Assembly (NCBI GenBank): GCA_016212095.1
Contig: JACRHH010000003.1
Coordinates: forward strand, 37,014 to 101,013
Length of the DNA: 64,000 nt
From: Nitrospirota bacterium
GTDB lineage: Bacteria > Nitrospirota > Thermodesulfovibrionia > SZUA-242
Direction of reading: 5' to 3'
The translations under genes were made by a program, and so were the position numbers. Shown here in pieces: positions 26,405 to 36,092 of the stretch. The notes beneath the pieces are model-generated. The model worked only from the letters and a program-made list of their open reading frames with translations, did not search any database and was not told the origin of the DNA. Within the stretch, counting starts at the first letter, position 1. Each line of letters opens with the position of its first letter.

Positions 26405-26827
26405 TCATTCTCTGTCGATGGGGAAAACAGTAAAGCGTCCATATTGAGAAAAATGTTCATCAAAGGCAAAGGCATTGGTTAGGCCGAGACGCTCCATGAC
26501 TGCGAAACTCGTAGCATCAGTAAATGAAAAACCTTTATCCCCGTATTGCTTCAGAATCTCAAATGCCTTTTCCTCATCCTCGGCACTTATCCTGTGCAGT
26601 GTGATAAGAGGGTTGCTTTTGATAAGCTCCGCCATTTCTACGGCAACAGCATGGAGCTTGCAAAAGTACGTATAGACTTCATCAAGGATAAAATTGGATG
26701 TATGAAGCCTGAGCTTCTTCGTCTGTATTTCCTTTAGAAATTCCTGAGCGTCATTATGATTATCATCATCCGCAACACGAAAGGCAACGAAAGCGCTGGT
26801 GTCAACAAAGATGTCTCTTCCCTTCAC
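26405..26827 (-). CDS. VapC-type PIN toxin
   Basis: 140 residues. PIN acidic positions: FVDTSAFVAF, FILDEVYTYF, GDKGFSFTDATSFAVM and FDEHFSQYGRF. VapC toxins cleave tRNA or rRNA. The start overlaps the end of the upstream antitoxin by 4 bases. Distinct in sequence from the other two PIN toxins here. Confidence 0.88.
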   Translation of the reverse strand: MKGRDIFVDTSAFVAFRVADDDNHNDAQEFLKEIQTKKLRLHTSNFILDEVYTYFCKLHAVAVEMAELIKSNPLITLHRISAEDEEKAFEILKQYGDKGFSFTDATSFAVMERLGLTNAFAFDEHFSQYGRFTVFPIDRE

Positions 26828-27072
26828 TTGTTCCGTCCATAAATATAGTCATCATGCTGGCGCGAACCGTTCTTCATGCCCATTTGCAGATGGTCGTCAG
26901 AGAGCGAAAACAAGGGGTTATCCTTGTAATCACTGTCGTTGGGCAGCCGCTCGTCGATCAATTCCCGAATGATCCCGGCGATGCTCGATCGCTTCCTTTC
27001 AGCCTGCCGCTGGAGATACTGATATTGCTCCTTTGTCAGGTATATCTGAGTTCTATGTGCGTCTGTCTGCAT
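26824..27072 (-). CDS. VapB-type ribbon-helix-helix antitoxin
   Basis: 82 residues. HRTQIYLTKEQYQYLQ followed by SSIAGIIRELIDERL is an RHH DNA-binding unit; the rest (DNPLFSLSDDHL... YIYGRNK) would contact the toxin. A GAGG site precedes the ATG. It sits under a promoter whose spacer is a perfect 14-bp palindrome, a likely autoregulatory site. Confidence 0.85.
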   Translation of the reverse strand: MQTDAHRTQIYLTKEQYQYLQRQAERKRSSIAGIIRELIDERLPNDSDYKDNPLFSLSDDHLQMGMKNGSRQHDDYIYGRNK

Positions 27073-27092
27073 GTTGCGCCTCTTTTACTGGT

Positions 27093-27121
27093 ATTGTGCT
27101 GTATATACAGCATGATGTCAA
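27093..27121 (-). promoter_or_regulatory. vapBC promoter with perfect palindromic operator
   Basis: Minus-strand TTGACA (27116-27121), 17 bases, CACAAT (27093-27098). The perfect 14-bp palindrome GCTGTATATACAGC (27098-27111) lies between and touches the -10 box. Confidence 0.65.
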
Positions 27122-27183
27122 TAACGCGAATTCTTGCCTTTGACACATTGAATCCCCCATCCGCGTTTCTGATACTATACCGC

Positions 27184-27636
27184 ATGAATAACGACAACCG
27201 GATAAAAACCGCCGGCGAACTGGCCGGCGATTATTTCAAAAACGGACTCTGCTGTTCCGAGGCGGTTTTCAAGGCCGCGCTCGATGTTTTCGCGCCCGGC
27301 TACACGAAGGAGCTCGTCCGGCTGGCAACCGGTTTCTGCGGCGGCATGGGCGACAGAAGCGGCCCGTGCGGCGTTCATTCCGGCGCGATCATGGCAATCG
27401 GCTACTTCACCGGACGCGATGAGCCCGGCGCAAGCGACAGGCTATGCCGCGAGCTTTCGGCATCATTCAGTAACAAGTTCCTTGAGATGAACAGGGAAAT
27501 CGTTTGCAAAGACCTGCTTCACAAGATGCGCTGGACAAACTGGAACAAGCGCGGCTGCCGGAAGCTGACCGTGGCGGGCGCCGAGATTCTGGCCGGAATC
27601 ATCATCAGTAACAACCTGACGCCGCCAGGTCAATAA
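27184..27636 (+). CDS. C_GCAxxG_C_C family redox protein
   Basis: About 150 residues from ATG 27184. The family pattern is present: GLCCSEAV near residue 25, a GFCGGMGDRSGPCGVHSGAIMAIG block in the middle, and single cysteines at SDRLCREL, IVCKDLL and RGCRKLT. These cysteine-rich proteins are common in anaerobes and probably handle redox or metal chemistry; exact role unknown. The gene stands alone, convergent with the ABC genes. Confidence 0.88.
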   Translation: MNNDNRIKTAGELAGDYFKNGLCCSEAVFKAALDVFAPGYTKELVRLATGFCGGMGDRSGPCGVHSGAIMAIGYFTGRDEPGASDRLCRELSASFSNKFLEMNREIVCKDLLHKMRWTNWNKRGCRKLTVAGAEILAGIIISNNLTPPGQ

Positions 27637-27648
27637 ATCAGCCAATAA

Positions 27649-28308
27649 TCAGGCGGTTACAACCCTGCCGTCTTTAATCGAGATCATGCGGTCTGCCTTG
27701 GCCGCGAGGTCGCGGTCGTGGGTTACGATAACAATTGTGACGCCCTTCAGGTGGATGGATTTCAGGATATTCACGATGTTTTCGCTGTTTCCGCTGTCGA
27801 GGTTGCCGGTCGGCTCGTCCGCCAGAATGATTTCAGGGTTGTTCACAAGCGCGCGCGCGATTGCCGTCCGCTGCATCTCGCCGCCGCTTAACTGGTTTGG
27901 CATGTGGCTCATCCTGCCGCCAAGCCCCACGCCATCGAGGATCGATTCGATATGCCCGCGCTTTGCCTCAGTCTTGTTGAAGAGAAGCGGAAGCGATACG
28001 TTCTCAAACACCGACAGGCCGGGGATGAGATAGAACTGCTTGAAAACAAAGCCGATTTTCTTCCGGCGAATATCCACCAGCGCCGCCTCGTCCATATGGT
28101 CGATGGCCACGCCGTCCAGCCGCACGGCCCCTGACGTTGGCGTGTCGAGACAGCCAAGAATATGAAGCAGCGTGGTTTTGCCCGATCCCGACGGGCCGGT
28201 TATAGAAACCAGCTCGCCCTGACCGATTGACAGGTCAACCCCGCGCAGCGCGTACACATCCTCCGAACCCCGGCGGTAAATCTTTTCCACTCCGTGAAGC
28301 TCTATCAT
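27649..28308 (-). CDS. ABC transporter ATP-binding protein (MacB/LolD type)
   Basis: 219 residues from MIELHGVEKIY. Walker A GPSGSGKTT, Q-loop region KQFYLIPGLSVFENV, signature LSGGEMQRTAIARAL and Walker B ILADEPTGNLDS place it with MacB/LolD/FtsE enzymes, which drive mechanotransmission rather than ordinary transport. The ATG overlaps the permease stop by 4 bases, so they form one unit with the lipoprotein gene upstream. Confidence 0.92.
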   Translation of the reverse strand: MIELHGVEKIYRRGSEDVYALRGVDLSIGQGELVSITGPSGSGKTTLLHILGCLDTPTSGAVRLDGVAIDHMDEAALVDIRRKKIGFVFKQFYLIPGLSVFENVSLPLLFNKTEAKRGHIESILDGVGLGGRMSHMPNQLSGGEMQRTAIARALVNNPEIILADEPTGNLDSGNSENIVNILKSIHLKGVTIVIVTHDRDLAAKADRMISIKDGRVVTA

Positions 28309-29468
28309 CCCTTTATCGCCTCGATAGGATTGATGCCGGAAGCCTTCCACGCCGGATAGACGCCAGACAGGATGCCGACAATGAATATGAACGCGAGGCT
28401 TGCGGCGGCGATTTCCGGTTCGAAGGCCACCATGTCGCCGCTTGGAACGTAGGGCATGAATTTTTTCACCAGCATCTCGATCAGGTCGTTTCCGGCTGTC
28501 GAGGCGAATATGCCAAGCGCGCCGCCGGCAGCCGAGATGATCGTGGTTTCGCCAAGGATCATGCGGAAGATGTCGGCCCGCGACGCGCCGATGGCCCGCA
28601 TCATGCCGATCTCCTGCGTCCGCTCGAACACTGCGGTGAGTATGGAATTCATCGCGCCAACCGCGCTTATCAAAATGGCGATGAACGAGATCGACAGGCT
28701 AAGCACCTTGGCCGAGGCCGCAAGGTTTGAAATGCTGCTAACCACCTGATTCATCGTGACAATCTGGATGCCCGGAACTTCGCGCGACAGATCGTCGGTG
28801 ATTTTCTGAAGCGATTCCGGATTTTTCGCCTTCACGCCGATGGCTGTCGCGCCCGACGGCCTGCCGATAACCCCCTGCGCCGTGGCGATAGGCATGTAAA
28901 TGAACGCGTCATCCTGGCTGCCGGTGCTTCCAACAACGCCGGAAACCCGGAACTTCTTGTTTATGCCGGAATAAACGATCTCTCCGCCAGCGCCAACTCC
29001 GTGGTGCTTGGCAACCTCGTCGCCAAGCAAAATCTCGTCACCCGCCGATGGAACGCGGCCATCGATTTTCCAGCCCGGCTTTATCACCGGAAGCAGCGCG
29101 GTTTCAACTCCGTAGATGAGATCGATCCGATCCTTCGCCGGATTGGGAAGCTGGGCCACCAGAATGGGCGTGGCAAGCTCAACGCCGTCCTGCCGCTTGA
29201 TCGAATCCATTACGCCGGTGTCCAGAAACTTCGGAATCACCGCGCCGTGCAGCACAAGCGACGCAACCTCGTGCGCGCAGCCCGACGGCACAACCATGAA
29301 ATGAATGCCGGTGCGCTCGATTTCGCGCGAAAGCCCGCGGTCGAACCCCTTGTTGAACGACAGGATCGAAAACAGAACAGCAGTCGATACCGCGATGCCG
29401 AGAACCGTGAGCGCGGTTCTAGTTTTGCGGCGAAGCAGGTTTCTGGATGCCAGGCGGGAGAAAGTCAT
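28305..29468 (-). CDS. ABC transporter permease (FtsX/MacB fold)
   Basis: 387 residues: one N-terminal span (about 20-40), a periplasmic MacB-like core domain (about 45-265), then three spans in the FtsX region (AKVLSLSISFIAILISAVGAMN, SAAGGALGIFAST, LAFIFIVGILSGVYPA). Ends PIEAIKG, the usual terminal motif of lipoprotein/peptide exporters. Works with the adjacent ATPase. Substrate not evident; the linked OB-fold lipoprotein hints at an envelope or metal-protein maturation task. Confidence 0.9.
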   Translation of the reverse strand: MTFSRLASRNLLRRKTRTALTVLGIAVSTAVLFSILSFNKGFDRGLSREIERTGIHFMVVPSGCAHEVASLVLHGAVIPKFLDTGVMDSIKRQDGVELATPILVAQLPNPAKDRIDLIYGVETALLPVIKPGWKIDGRVPSAGDEILLGDEVAKHHGVGAGGEIVYSGINKKFRVSGVVGSTGSQDDAFIYMPIATAQGVIGRPSGATAIGVKAKNPESLQKITDDLSREVPGIQIVTMNQVVSSISNLAASAKVLSLSISFIAILISAVGAMNSILTAVFERTQEIGMMRAIGASRADIFRMILGETTIISAAGGALGIFASTAGNDLIEMLVKKFMPYVPSGDMVAFEPEIAAASLAFIFIVGILSGVYPAWKASGINPIEAIKG

Positions 29469-29481
29469 CGGACTTCAGCCG

Positions 29482-29850
29482 CTAATATATGGTCACGCCG
29501 GTTGCCACGATCTGCCAGCCCGGCTGCTGCGCCGCGCCTGCGATGCCCGACACCTTGGCGCGCTTTCCGGTTCTGGGCGGAATGGCCATGCCGTTTGGAG
29601 CAAGATTAATAAAAATCTGGCCGGTTTCATCCTGCAGGAAAAACCAGCATCCGTTCGACATGCACTGCGTGCTGATAGTGCCTTCAAGCGTCACGGGAAT
29701 GCCGCGCTTTTCGGGGTAGAGCATCACGTCCTTCACCTTCACCACCGGAGCCTTGCTGTCGTGGCCCGCGCCGAATTTCTCACCTGAGCAGCCCGCAAGC
29801 ATGAACACCGCCAAAACAATAACAGCCTGAGCCAAATGCCTATACGTCAT
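29482..29850 (-). CDS. Small OB-fold-like lipoprotein
   Basis: 122 residues. Signal peptide with lipobox (LAG-C21). The mature part (VTLEGTISTQCMSNGCWFFLQDETGQIFINL...KRAKVSGIAG) has the strand pattern of a small OB fold, with two cysteines in STQCMSNGCW that could form a disulfide or bind metal. It lies 13 bases upstream of the permease start, so it is likely part of the same transporter unit. Function unknown. Confidence 0.75.
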   Translation of the reverse strand: MTYRHLAQAVIVLAVFMLAGCSGEKFGAGHDSKAPVVKVKDVMLYPEKRGIPVTLEGTISTQCMSNGCWFFLQDETGQIFINLAPNGMAIPPRTGKRAKVSGIAGAAQQPGWQIVATGVTIY

Positions 29851-29923
29851 GAAAAAATCTCCTTGTTGCGTAATTCTGCAATTCTAGCATTTCAGGCGGG
29901 AAAATTCGCGAAATGCCAAGGGC

Positions 29924-30817
29924 TTACCGGATATATTCCCTGAGGCCGTCTTCAAGCCGCTTGAGCTTCATCGGAAAATCGGCGCTCACGTTTTCGGGCG
30001 GCGATCCGGTTTTGTCCACCAGCATTTTCATAAGCTCCGGCGTGATCGGCGCGACAGACGGCGCAAGTCCCATGAGCGAGACAAACGGACGCATCAATCC
30101 GGCTGGAATATGCACATTCGGCTTGCTAATGTTCATCACTCGCATCATCACGTTCAGGATTTCGTCGAAAGTGAACCGCTCCGGCCCGCGCATCTCGTAG
30201 GTCTTGCCGAATGCCCGCTTGTTCATGACCACCGAAACAAACAACTCAGCCACATCCTCCACCCATACCGGCTTCCAGATGTACTGTCCGTCGCCGATAA
30301 CAGGCACAACCGGCGCGGCTCGTATGACCTTGGCAAGCTCGTTGAAATTCCGGTCGTCAGGCCCGAACATGACCGAAGGGCGGATGATCGTGTAGCGCAA
30401 GCCGGATTTTTTCAGATGCTCCTCGGCCTGGAACTTGGTTCTGTGGTAGCGGCTTGGCGCGTCGGGCCGGGTGTTTTCCGCAGACATCAGCACGAAGTGG
30501 CCAGCGCCTGCGCGCGCCGCTGCGTCTATCACGTTTCGCGCGCCTTCAAAATGCACACGCTCGTAGGTCTGCGCGCCTGTTTCCTTCAAAATGCCCACGA
30601 GGTGAATCACCGCGTCGCAGCCCTTAATGCCCTCATTCAAAGCCGCCTGCGAGAAAATATCGCCGGAAATCGTCTCCACGCATTTATTGAGAGCCGCCAG
30701 TTTCGAAGCCGAACCCGGCGAACGGGCAAGCAGACGCACGGCCATGCAGCGCGCGCAGACCTTTCGCACTATCTCACGGCCAACAAAGCCGGTTCCGCCG
30801 GTGATGAAAACCTTCAT
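29924..30817 (-). CDS. NAD(P)-binding reductase, complex I NDUFA9-like
   Basis: 297 residues from MKVFITGGTGFVGREIV (an ATG-less extension upstream is less likely). Rossmann GxxGxxG at the start, DAVIHLVGIL, FVLMSAENTRP, SRYHRTKFQAEEHLK with the Y-x3-K pair of short-chain dehydrogenases, and IIRPSVMFGPDDRN. Atypical SDRs of this group act on quinones, sterols or sugars, or serve structural roles; the substrate cannot be told. It stands as a single gene. Confidence 0.82.
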   Translation of the reverse strand: MKVFITGGTGFVGREIVRKVCARCMAVRLLARSPGSASKLAALNKCVETISGDIFSQAALNEGIKGCDAVIHLVGILKETGAQTYERVHFEGARNVIDAAARAGAGHFVLMSAENTRPDAPSRYHRTKFQAEEHLKKSGLRYTIIRPSVMFGPDDRNFNELAKVIRAAPVVPVIGDGQYIWKPVWVEDVAELFVSVVMNKRAFGKTYEMRGPERFTFDEILNVMMRVMNISKPNVHIPAGLMRPFVSLMGLAPSVAPITPELMKMLVDKTGSPPENVSADFPMKLKRLEDGLREYIR

Positions 30818-30929
30818 GATGAGTTGATTGGCTGCCGCTTGCATGTTAATCCTGTCGAACTATTGTAGCGCGTGGGAACGGCTTTTTTGGGGGAAGGTCA
30901 GATTAATGGATTGCAATGATTGCGCTGAT

Positions 30930-30968
30930 TTAATCTGTGGAATCTATTTAATCTGCGTTAATCTGCGG
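30930..30968 (+). repeat. Intergenic TTAATCTGYG repeats
   Basis: The 370-base gap 30818-31187 has no convincing gene. It contains three copies of TTAATCTG(C/T)G at 30930, 30948 and 30958, the type of short AT-rich intergenic repeat scattered in some genomes. Nothing else was identified. Confidence 0.5.
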
Positions 30969-31187
30969 TTCAGACGTCTGCCGGCTTTGAGGACGATAAC
31001 AAGTTCCAGTTTTGGACGGGATCATGATCCGGCCCGAAGTATTAATACTCGCGTTAATTGCCGGATGTTGGAATTTACTTGACTGATATTTCCGGAAGTT
31101 TTAGCCTAACCGCATAGACACATGCCAAGAGAGATATTCGCGGAGGGCGGATAATATCAAAACATGATGACGGTGGGGGCATGAATC

Positions 31188-31799
31188 ATGAAAATTCTCG
31201 TAAGCCTGAGCAATCAACTTCTCTGTGACGCTCTTGGAATGCTGCTGTGCGGCGATGAAAAATTTGAAAATCTTGCGGCGCGCGATTTCAGCGCTATTGA
31301 CGGATTCAATCCGGACATTGTGCTGGTTGATTTCCTGACTCTTGGCCGCGGCGCAAGCGAGGCATGGCCGTCGGCCAAAATCATCCTGATCGACAACGGC
31401 ATTGCCGAACAGACCGTTTACGCGCTGATTCACTACCGCCTGAGCGGCGTTATTTCTGTCGATACAACGCCGGAGCTTTTCAGTAAGGCCATTCGTGTTG
31501 TGCATGAAGGCCAGGTCTGGATCGACAACACGAACATCAAGGCGGTGCTCAATCATGCGGGGTCGATAACCGGCGGCATGAAATTTGAACCGGTAAGCGC
31601 GCGCGAGCAGGAGATCATAAACCTTGTCGCGAGGGGTACTTCCAACAAGAATATCGCGCAGGCGCTGTTCATCAGCGAGCAGACCGTCAAGGCTCATCTT
31701 TGCAGGATATTCCGCAAGATGAACGTTACCGGCAGGGCGCAGCTAGCGCCGTTTGCCGTCTGGAACGAAAACGCTACGGCTTCTCCAGAAAGCTCCTGA
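31188..31799 (+). CDS. LuxR-type regulator with degenerate receiver domain
   Basis: 203 residues. The N-terminal part (1-115) resembles a receiver domain with an aspartate in DIVLVDF near residue 48, but the acidic pair after the first strand is missing (VSLSNQLL) and the conserved Lys strand reads GVISVDTT. C-terminal LuxR HTH at about 135-190: [40 protein letters not shown]. It may respond without normal phosphorylation. Its 3' end overlaps the convergent rpoD gene by 26 bases. Confidence 0.85.
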   Translation: MKILVSLSNQLLCDALGMLLCGDEKFENLAARDFSAIDGFNPDIVLVDFLTLGRGASEAWPSAKIILIDNGIAEQTVYALIHYRLSGVISVDTTPELFSKAIRVVHEGQVWIDNTNIKAVLNHAGSITGGMKFEPVSAREQEIINLVARGTSNKNIAQALFISEQTVKAHLCRIFRKMNVTGRAQLAPFAVWNENATASPESS

Positions 31800-33375
31800 G
31801 CCACTTGCTCCGGGCCGGGTGGCGAAGCTTCCGCAGCGCCTTCGACTCGATCTGGCGTATGCGCTCCCTCGTCACCTCGAACTCCTGCCCCACCTCCTCA
31901 AGCGTGGCCGCGTCTTCCTCGCCTATGCCGAAACGCTTCCGGAGCACGCGCTCCTCTTTCGGCGTGAGCGTTCTGAGCACCCGTTCCAGATGCTGCCGGA
32001 TGTCTGAGCTTATCACCTGCTCCAGCGGCGACTTGCCTGAACTGTCCTGTATGAAATCCTGAAGGCGGCTGTCCTCCTCCTCGCCGATAGGCGTGTCGAG
32101 AGAGATCGGCTCCTTCGATATTTTCATGATTTTGCGAACCTTTTCAACAGGAAGCCCCATCTTTTCCGAAAGCTGCTCCGGCGTCGGCTCCTCGCCCTGG
32201 CTTATCATCATTTCGCGGGAGATCTTGAGCATTCGGTTGATGGTTTCCACCATGTGAACCGGAATGCGTATGGTGCGCCCCTGATCGGCGATGGCCCGCG
32301 TGATGGCCTGCCGAATCCACCAGGTTGCGTAGGTGCTGAACTTGTATCCGCGCTGGTATTCGAACTTCTCAACGGCGCGCATCAGGCCGATGTTGCCCTC
32401 TTGAATAAGGTCGGCAAGGCTCATGCCCTTGTTCACGTATTTCTTCGCGATGCTCACAACCAGCCTCAGATTCGCCTCGATAAGCTCGCTTTTGGCGGCT
32501 ACGACATTGCGTTCCAGCTCGTTTATTATCGTGAGTTTCTTCTTTGTGTCGATGGCCGAAAGCCCTATCGATTTCTCGATCTGATCCAGATTGTAGCGAG
32601 CAAGCTGGTAGCGCTCGGCCATCACGGTAAGCTCGTCGGCGTTCAGGCCGGTGCGCTTTTCGAGCACCTTGAGCTTGCGCCCGGTAAGGTTGTTAAGCGC
32701 TGAAAGCGGATGGCTCAGCCTTCGCTCGAAATCGTAGATGAGGCGCAGGGTGTCATCAGTCTGGCTCACCGCCTCTCGGATGAAGCTTATGAACTCGCTC
32801 AACACGTCGTCCTTGAGCGGAAGCAGCATGAGTTCGGCCCGTATGTCTGCCGTGATGGCGTTTGCCTTCACCGCGTCATCCGCAAACAAAGATTCGGCGC
32901 GCGTCTGCTTGCGCTTGAGCTGCGTGATTTTCTTGAAGAAAAGCTCGGCGTTTTCCCGTATGTCGGTCTCCTCGTCGCCCGGAGTTGACACAATGCTCTG
33001 AACCGCAATATCGCCTTTTTTTGCCATGTCGGCAAGGGCGAATATCTTCCTTATAGTAAACGGAAGCGAAAAGAGCGCCTCCTTCAGCGCGTTCTTGGCC
33101 CGCTCTATTTCGCGCGATATTACAACCTCGCCGTCTTTGGTGAGAAGCGGCACATGGCCCATTTCGCGCATGTACGCCTTTATCGGATCGTCGTAATCGG
33201 TTTCCTCAACGTAATCGTATCCGGCCTCCGGGGCAGCCTCGGCGGAGGACTCTTCTTCCACCAGATCCACGAATGGATTGTCTTCAGTAGCCACCTCAAC
33301 TTCAAGACCATCGTCAACGGTCTCTTCAGGTTCCACATCGTCGAAGAACAGCCTGTCATCATCAGGAATTTTCAT
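31774..33375 (-). CDS. rpoD: RNA polymerase primary sigma factor RpoD
   Basis: 533 residues. Acidic N-terminus (region 1.1 like), [16 protein letters not shown] (1.2), a non-conserved insert, region 2 with [37 protein letters not shown] and [19 protein letters not shown], region 3, and region 4 with [14 protein letters not shown] and [18 protein letters not shown]. It follows dnaG by four bases, the standard macromolecular synthesis order. Confidence 0.97.
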   Translation of the reverse strand: MKIPDDDRLFFDDVEPEETVDDGLEVEVATEDNPFVDLVEEESSAEAAPEAGYDYVEETDYDDPIKAYMREMGHVPLLTKDGEVVISREIERAKNALKEALFSLPFTIRKIFALADMAKKGDIAVQSIVSTPGDEETDIRENAELFFKKITQLKRKQTRAESLFADDAVKANAITADIRAELMLLPLKDDVLSEFISFIREAVSQTDDTLRLIYDFERRLSHPLSALNNLTGRKLKVLEKRTGLNADELTVMAERYQLARYNLDQIEKSIGLSAIDTKKKLTIINELERNVVAAKSELIEANLRLVVSIAKKYVNKGMSLADLIQEGNIGLMRAVEKFEYQRGYKFSTYATWWIRQAITRAIADQGRTIRIPVHMVETINRMLKISREMMISQGEEPTPEQLSEKMGLPVEKVRKIMKISKEPISLDTPIGEEEDSRLQDFIQDSSGKSPLEQVISSDIRQHLERVLRTLTPKEERVLRKRFGIGEEDAATLEEVGQEFEVTRERIRQIESKALRKLRHPARSKWLRSFLEKP

Positions 33376-33379
33376 ATCT

Positions 33380-35155
33380 TCAGGAATCTCTCCTTGCCTT
33401 TAGCTTGCGCTGCTTTTCCAAAAATAGCGCCATCGCTTCCCGGTCTCCCGCGTCTATGCGGCTTCTGAGCGTCTTCTGGGTGGTCAGGCTGCCGCGCCGC
33501 CGCACCTGATCGAGCGATTCGGTGAAGACCCGCTCCGACTCCTCGGCGTCGAAATCGGGCTTTGCCAACAGTGCTGTAAGAGCGCTCCTTGCGGGGCCGT
33601 CCGGCAGATTCGCCATGAACCCCTCCGCGCTCCATCTGTTGCCCGCCCCCATGAACGCGCCTAGTCTAACAAAAAAATCCCTCAGTTGAACATCAGTGAA
33701 TTCATTGCCGGTTAGAGCGCCGAGCATCGTTTTAATCCGCGTGCCGTCCTCGATGGCTGTGGCAACAAGCAGCCGCTCTGACCGGTGCGCGGCTTTTTGC
33801 GCTTCCGGACGCGCTTTGGCTGCCGCCGCTTCCGCGCCTGCGGCATCTGTCCTGCGTGAAACCTGTTTTGCCGCCTTTCCGGATGCTTTTTCAAGTTCCT
33901 CCATAAGAAACGACTCGTTGATTCCAAGCCTGCCGGAGAGTTTTTTCAACTCCCGTCCGCGCATGATCGCGTTTGGAATCTCGGCGATGATCGAGACGGC
34001 CTCACCCGCGCTGATTAAAGCGCTGTTGGCTGATGCTGCGCCATTGGTCGCAGTGCCGGTTCCGGCGCTGCCGGTTAAAATGAAGTCCACCATCGGCTGC
34101 GCATCGGCTATCAGCGCGCTGAAAGCCTCGGCGCCGCGCGAGCGCAGGAAATCGTCCGGATCGAGATTGTCCGGCAGCACAAGCACGCGCGGATCGAGTT
34201 CTCCGGCCAGAAGCACCCGAAGCCCCTTGCGCGCGGCGCGCCGTCCTGCCTCGTCGCCGTCGAAGACCAGAACCACGCGCTCCGTGAAACGGCGAAGCAG
34301 CCGCGTGTGGCCGGGCGTAAGCGCGGTTCCGAGCGTGGCAACTGCGTTTTTGAATCCGTGCATGTGGCATGAGAGCGCGTCTATGTAGCCTTCGGTTATG
34401 AGCGCAAACCCGCGTTTCTTTATCTCATCCTTTGCCATGTTCAGGGCGAAAAGGGTTTCGCTCTTGCTGTAAACCGGGGTTTCGGGCGAGTTCAGATACT
34501 TCGGCGTTCCGTCGCCAAGGGCGCGGCCTCCGAAGGCAACGGTCTTGCCGTGGATGTTTTTTATCGGGAAAATCAGGCGGTTGCGGAATCCGTCGTAGAG
34601 ATTGCCGTTCTTGCCCCTCACCACGAGGCCGGAAGCGACAAGATGCTCCGGCCTGAATTTTCGCGCTTGCAGATGCGCAAGAAGCGCACGCCAGTCTTCC
34701 GGAGCCGAACCGATGCCGAAGGCGGCTATGGCGTCGTGGCCGATCCCGCGCTTTTCGAGATACTCGGAGGCCGCCTTGTCGTCCTTCAAGCGCCGCCGGT
34801 AAAACGTTTCGGCCTCCTCGTTGATCGCAAGCAGAATTTCGCGAACCTCGGTGTTTTCCCGCCTGGCTGCCGGCACTTCCATGCCGTATCTGGACGCCAG
34901 AGCTTCCACCGCCTCGCGGAAGTTGATGCCGTCGCGCTTCATAAGGAACTTGAAGACGTCGCCGCCCTCGCCGCAGCCGAAGCAGTGGAATATCTGGCGT
35001 GACGGATTCACGTTGAACGACGGGGTTTTTTCGGCGTGAAAGGGGCACAGGCCCTGCCAGTTGGCGCCGTTTTTCTTTAGCGAAACGGACTCCGACACGA
35101 CATCGTATATATCCGAGCGCGATCTGAGTTCGTCGAGAAAAGCCTGATTGTTCAC
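33380..35155 (-). CDS. dnaG: DNA primase DnaG
   Basis: 591 residues. N-terminal CHC2 zinc finger ([11 protein letters not shown] ... [14 protein letters not shown]), catalytic core with RNRLIFPI and FGGRAL, and Toprim motifs [11 protein letters not shown] and [15 protein letters not shown], then the C-terminal DnaB-interacting part. It makes RNA primers. First gene of the dnaG-rpoD unit; the promoter lies in the 134-base AT-rich gap shared with the divergent ThiF-like gene. Confidence 0.97.
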   Translation of the reverse strand: MNNQAFLDELRSRSDIYDVVSESVSLKKNGANWQGLCPFHAEKTPSFNVNPSRQIFHCFGCGEGGDVFKFLMKRDGINFREAVEALASRYGMEVPAARRENTEVREILLAINEEAETFYRRRLKDDKAASEYLEKRGIGHDAIAAFGIGSAPEDWRALLAHLQARKFRPEHLVASGLVVRGKNGNLYDGFRNRLIFPIKNIHGKTVAFGGRALGDGTPKYLNSPETPVYSKSETLFALNMAKDEIKKRGFALITEGYIDALSCHMHGFKNAVATLGTALTPGHTRLLRRFTERVVLVFDGDEAGRRAARKGLRVLLAGELDPRVLVLPDNLDPDDFLRSRGAEAFSALIADAQPMVDFILTGSAGTGTATNGAASANSALISAGEAVSIIAEIPNAIMRGRELKKLSGRLGINESFLMEELEKASGKAAKQVSRRTDAAGAEAAAAKARPEAQKAAHRSERLLVATAIEDGTRIKTMLGALTGNEFTDVQLRDFFVRLGAFMGAGNRWSAEGFMANLPDGPARSALTALLAKPDFDAEESERVFTESLDQVRRRGSLTTQKTLRSRIDAGDREAMALFLEKQRKLKARRDS

Positions 35156-35289
35156 CCTTGGTTCCTGCCCAAACGGTATGTCATGGGGAATATCTTATAA
35201 AATCCGCGCCCTTTTTGTTCCGGTTTTATTTAATATATAAAGCCGTTGCAAATTGCTTGCCGGGATAAAAAACGCATGGGGAGGAACCG

Positions 35290-36021
35290 ATGCTGTCAGA
35301 AAGAGAAAAACTCCGCTACAACCGCCAGATGATGATGGAGGGATGGGGCGAAGAAACACAGAAAAAACTCAAGAATTCCACCGTTTTCATCGCCGGAGCG
35401 GGCGGTCTCGGCTCGCCGGTTTCCGTTTATCTGGCGGTTGCCGGAATTGGCAATATCAGGATATGCGATTTCGATTCGCCTGAATGGAGCAACCTGAACA
35501 GGCAGATTCTTCATAATCCGTCGCGAATAGGCATAAACAAGGCCACGTCGGCGAAGCTCACGCTTGAATCGCTGAACGCCGACATCAACGTTACCGCGTT
35601 CACGCACAAGATTGACGAGGACAGCGTTGACGAGATGGTGGGCAACGCCGATCTGATTGTCGATTGCATGGACAACTTCCCAACCCGCTATGTTTTAAAC
35701 GACGCTGCCATCCGCAAGGGAATTCCGCTGGTTTTCGGAAGCATCTGGGGCATGGAGGGCCGCATGAGCTTTGTGCATTCGCCTGAGACGCCGTGCCTGA
35801 AATGCATATTCCCGGAAGCCCCGCCGAAGGAGGTTTTCCCGGTTGTGGGTGCAACCCCCGGCGTGATCGGCACGTTGCAGGCGCTTGAGGTTGTCAAGTA
35901 TCTAAGCGGAGCCGGGCCGAACCTGAAGGGAAAGCTGATGGTATGGAACGGACTGAACGCGGAGTTCAAGAACTACAAGGCGTACAGGGATCCGGAGTGC
36001 CCATCTTGCGGCAGTAGATAA
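35290..36021 (+). CDS. ThiF/MoeB/HesA family adenylyltransferase
   Basis: 243 residues with a GGGAGGA site before the ATG. Motifs: RYNRQMMMEGWGEETQ, nucleotide loop GAGGLGSPV, DFDSPEWSNLNRQ, DCMDNFPTRYVLND, and zinc cysteines in CLKC and CPSC near the C-terminus. The family adenylates the C-terminal glycine of small sulfur-carrier proteins (ThiS, MoaD). No carrier gene is adjacent, so thiamine, molybdopterin or another pathway cannot be chosen. Confidence 0.92.
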   Translation: MLSEREKLRYNRQMMMEGWGEETQKKLKNSTVFIAGAGGLGSPVSVYLAVAGIGNIRICDFDSPEWSNLNRQILHNPSRIGINKATSAKLTLESLNADINVTAFTHKIDEDSVDEMVGNADLIVDCMDNFPTRYVLNDAAIRKGIPLVFGSIWGMEGRMSFVHSPETPCLKCIFPEAPPKEVFPVVGATPGVIGTLQALEVVKYLSGAGPNLKGKLMVWNGLNAEFKNYKAYRDPECPSCGSR

Positions 36022-36092
36022 AACTCCAGTTATTGCAGTCAGCGGAACAAGCCGCCGATAAAGTTGCAATCAGCATTAGTCGAGGTGAGAGT

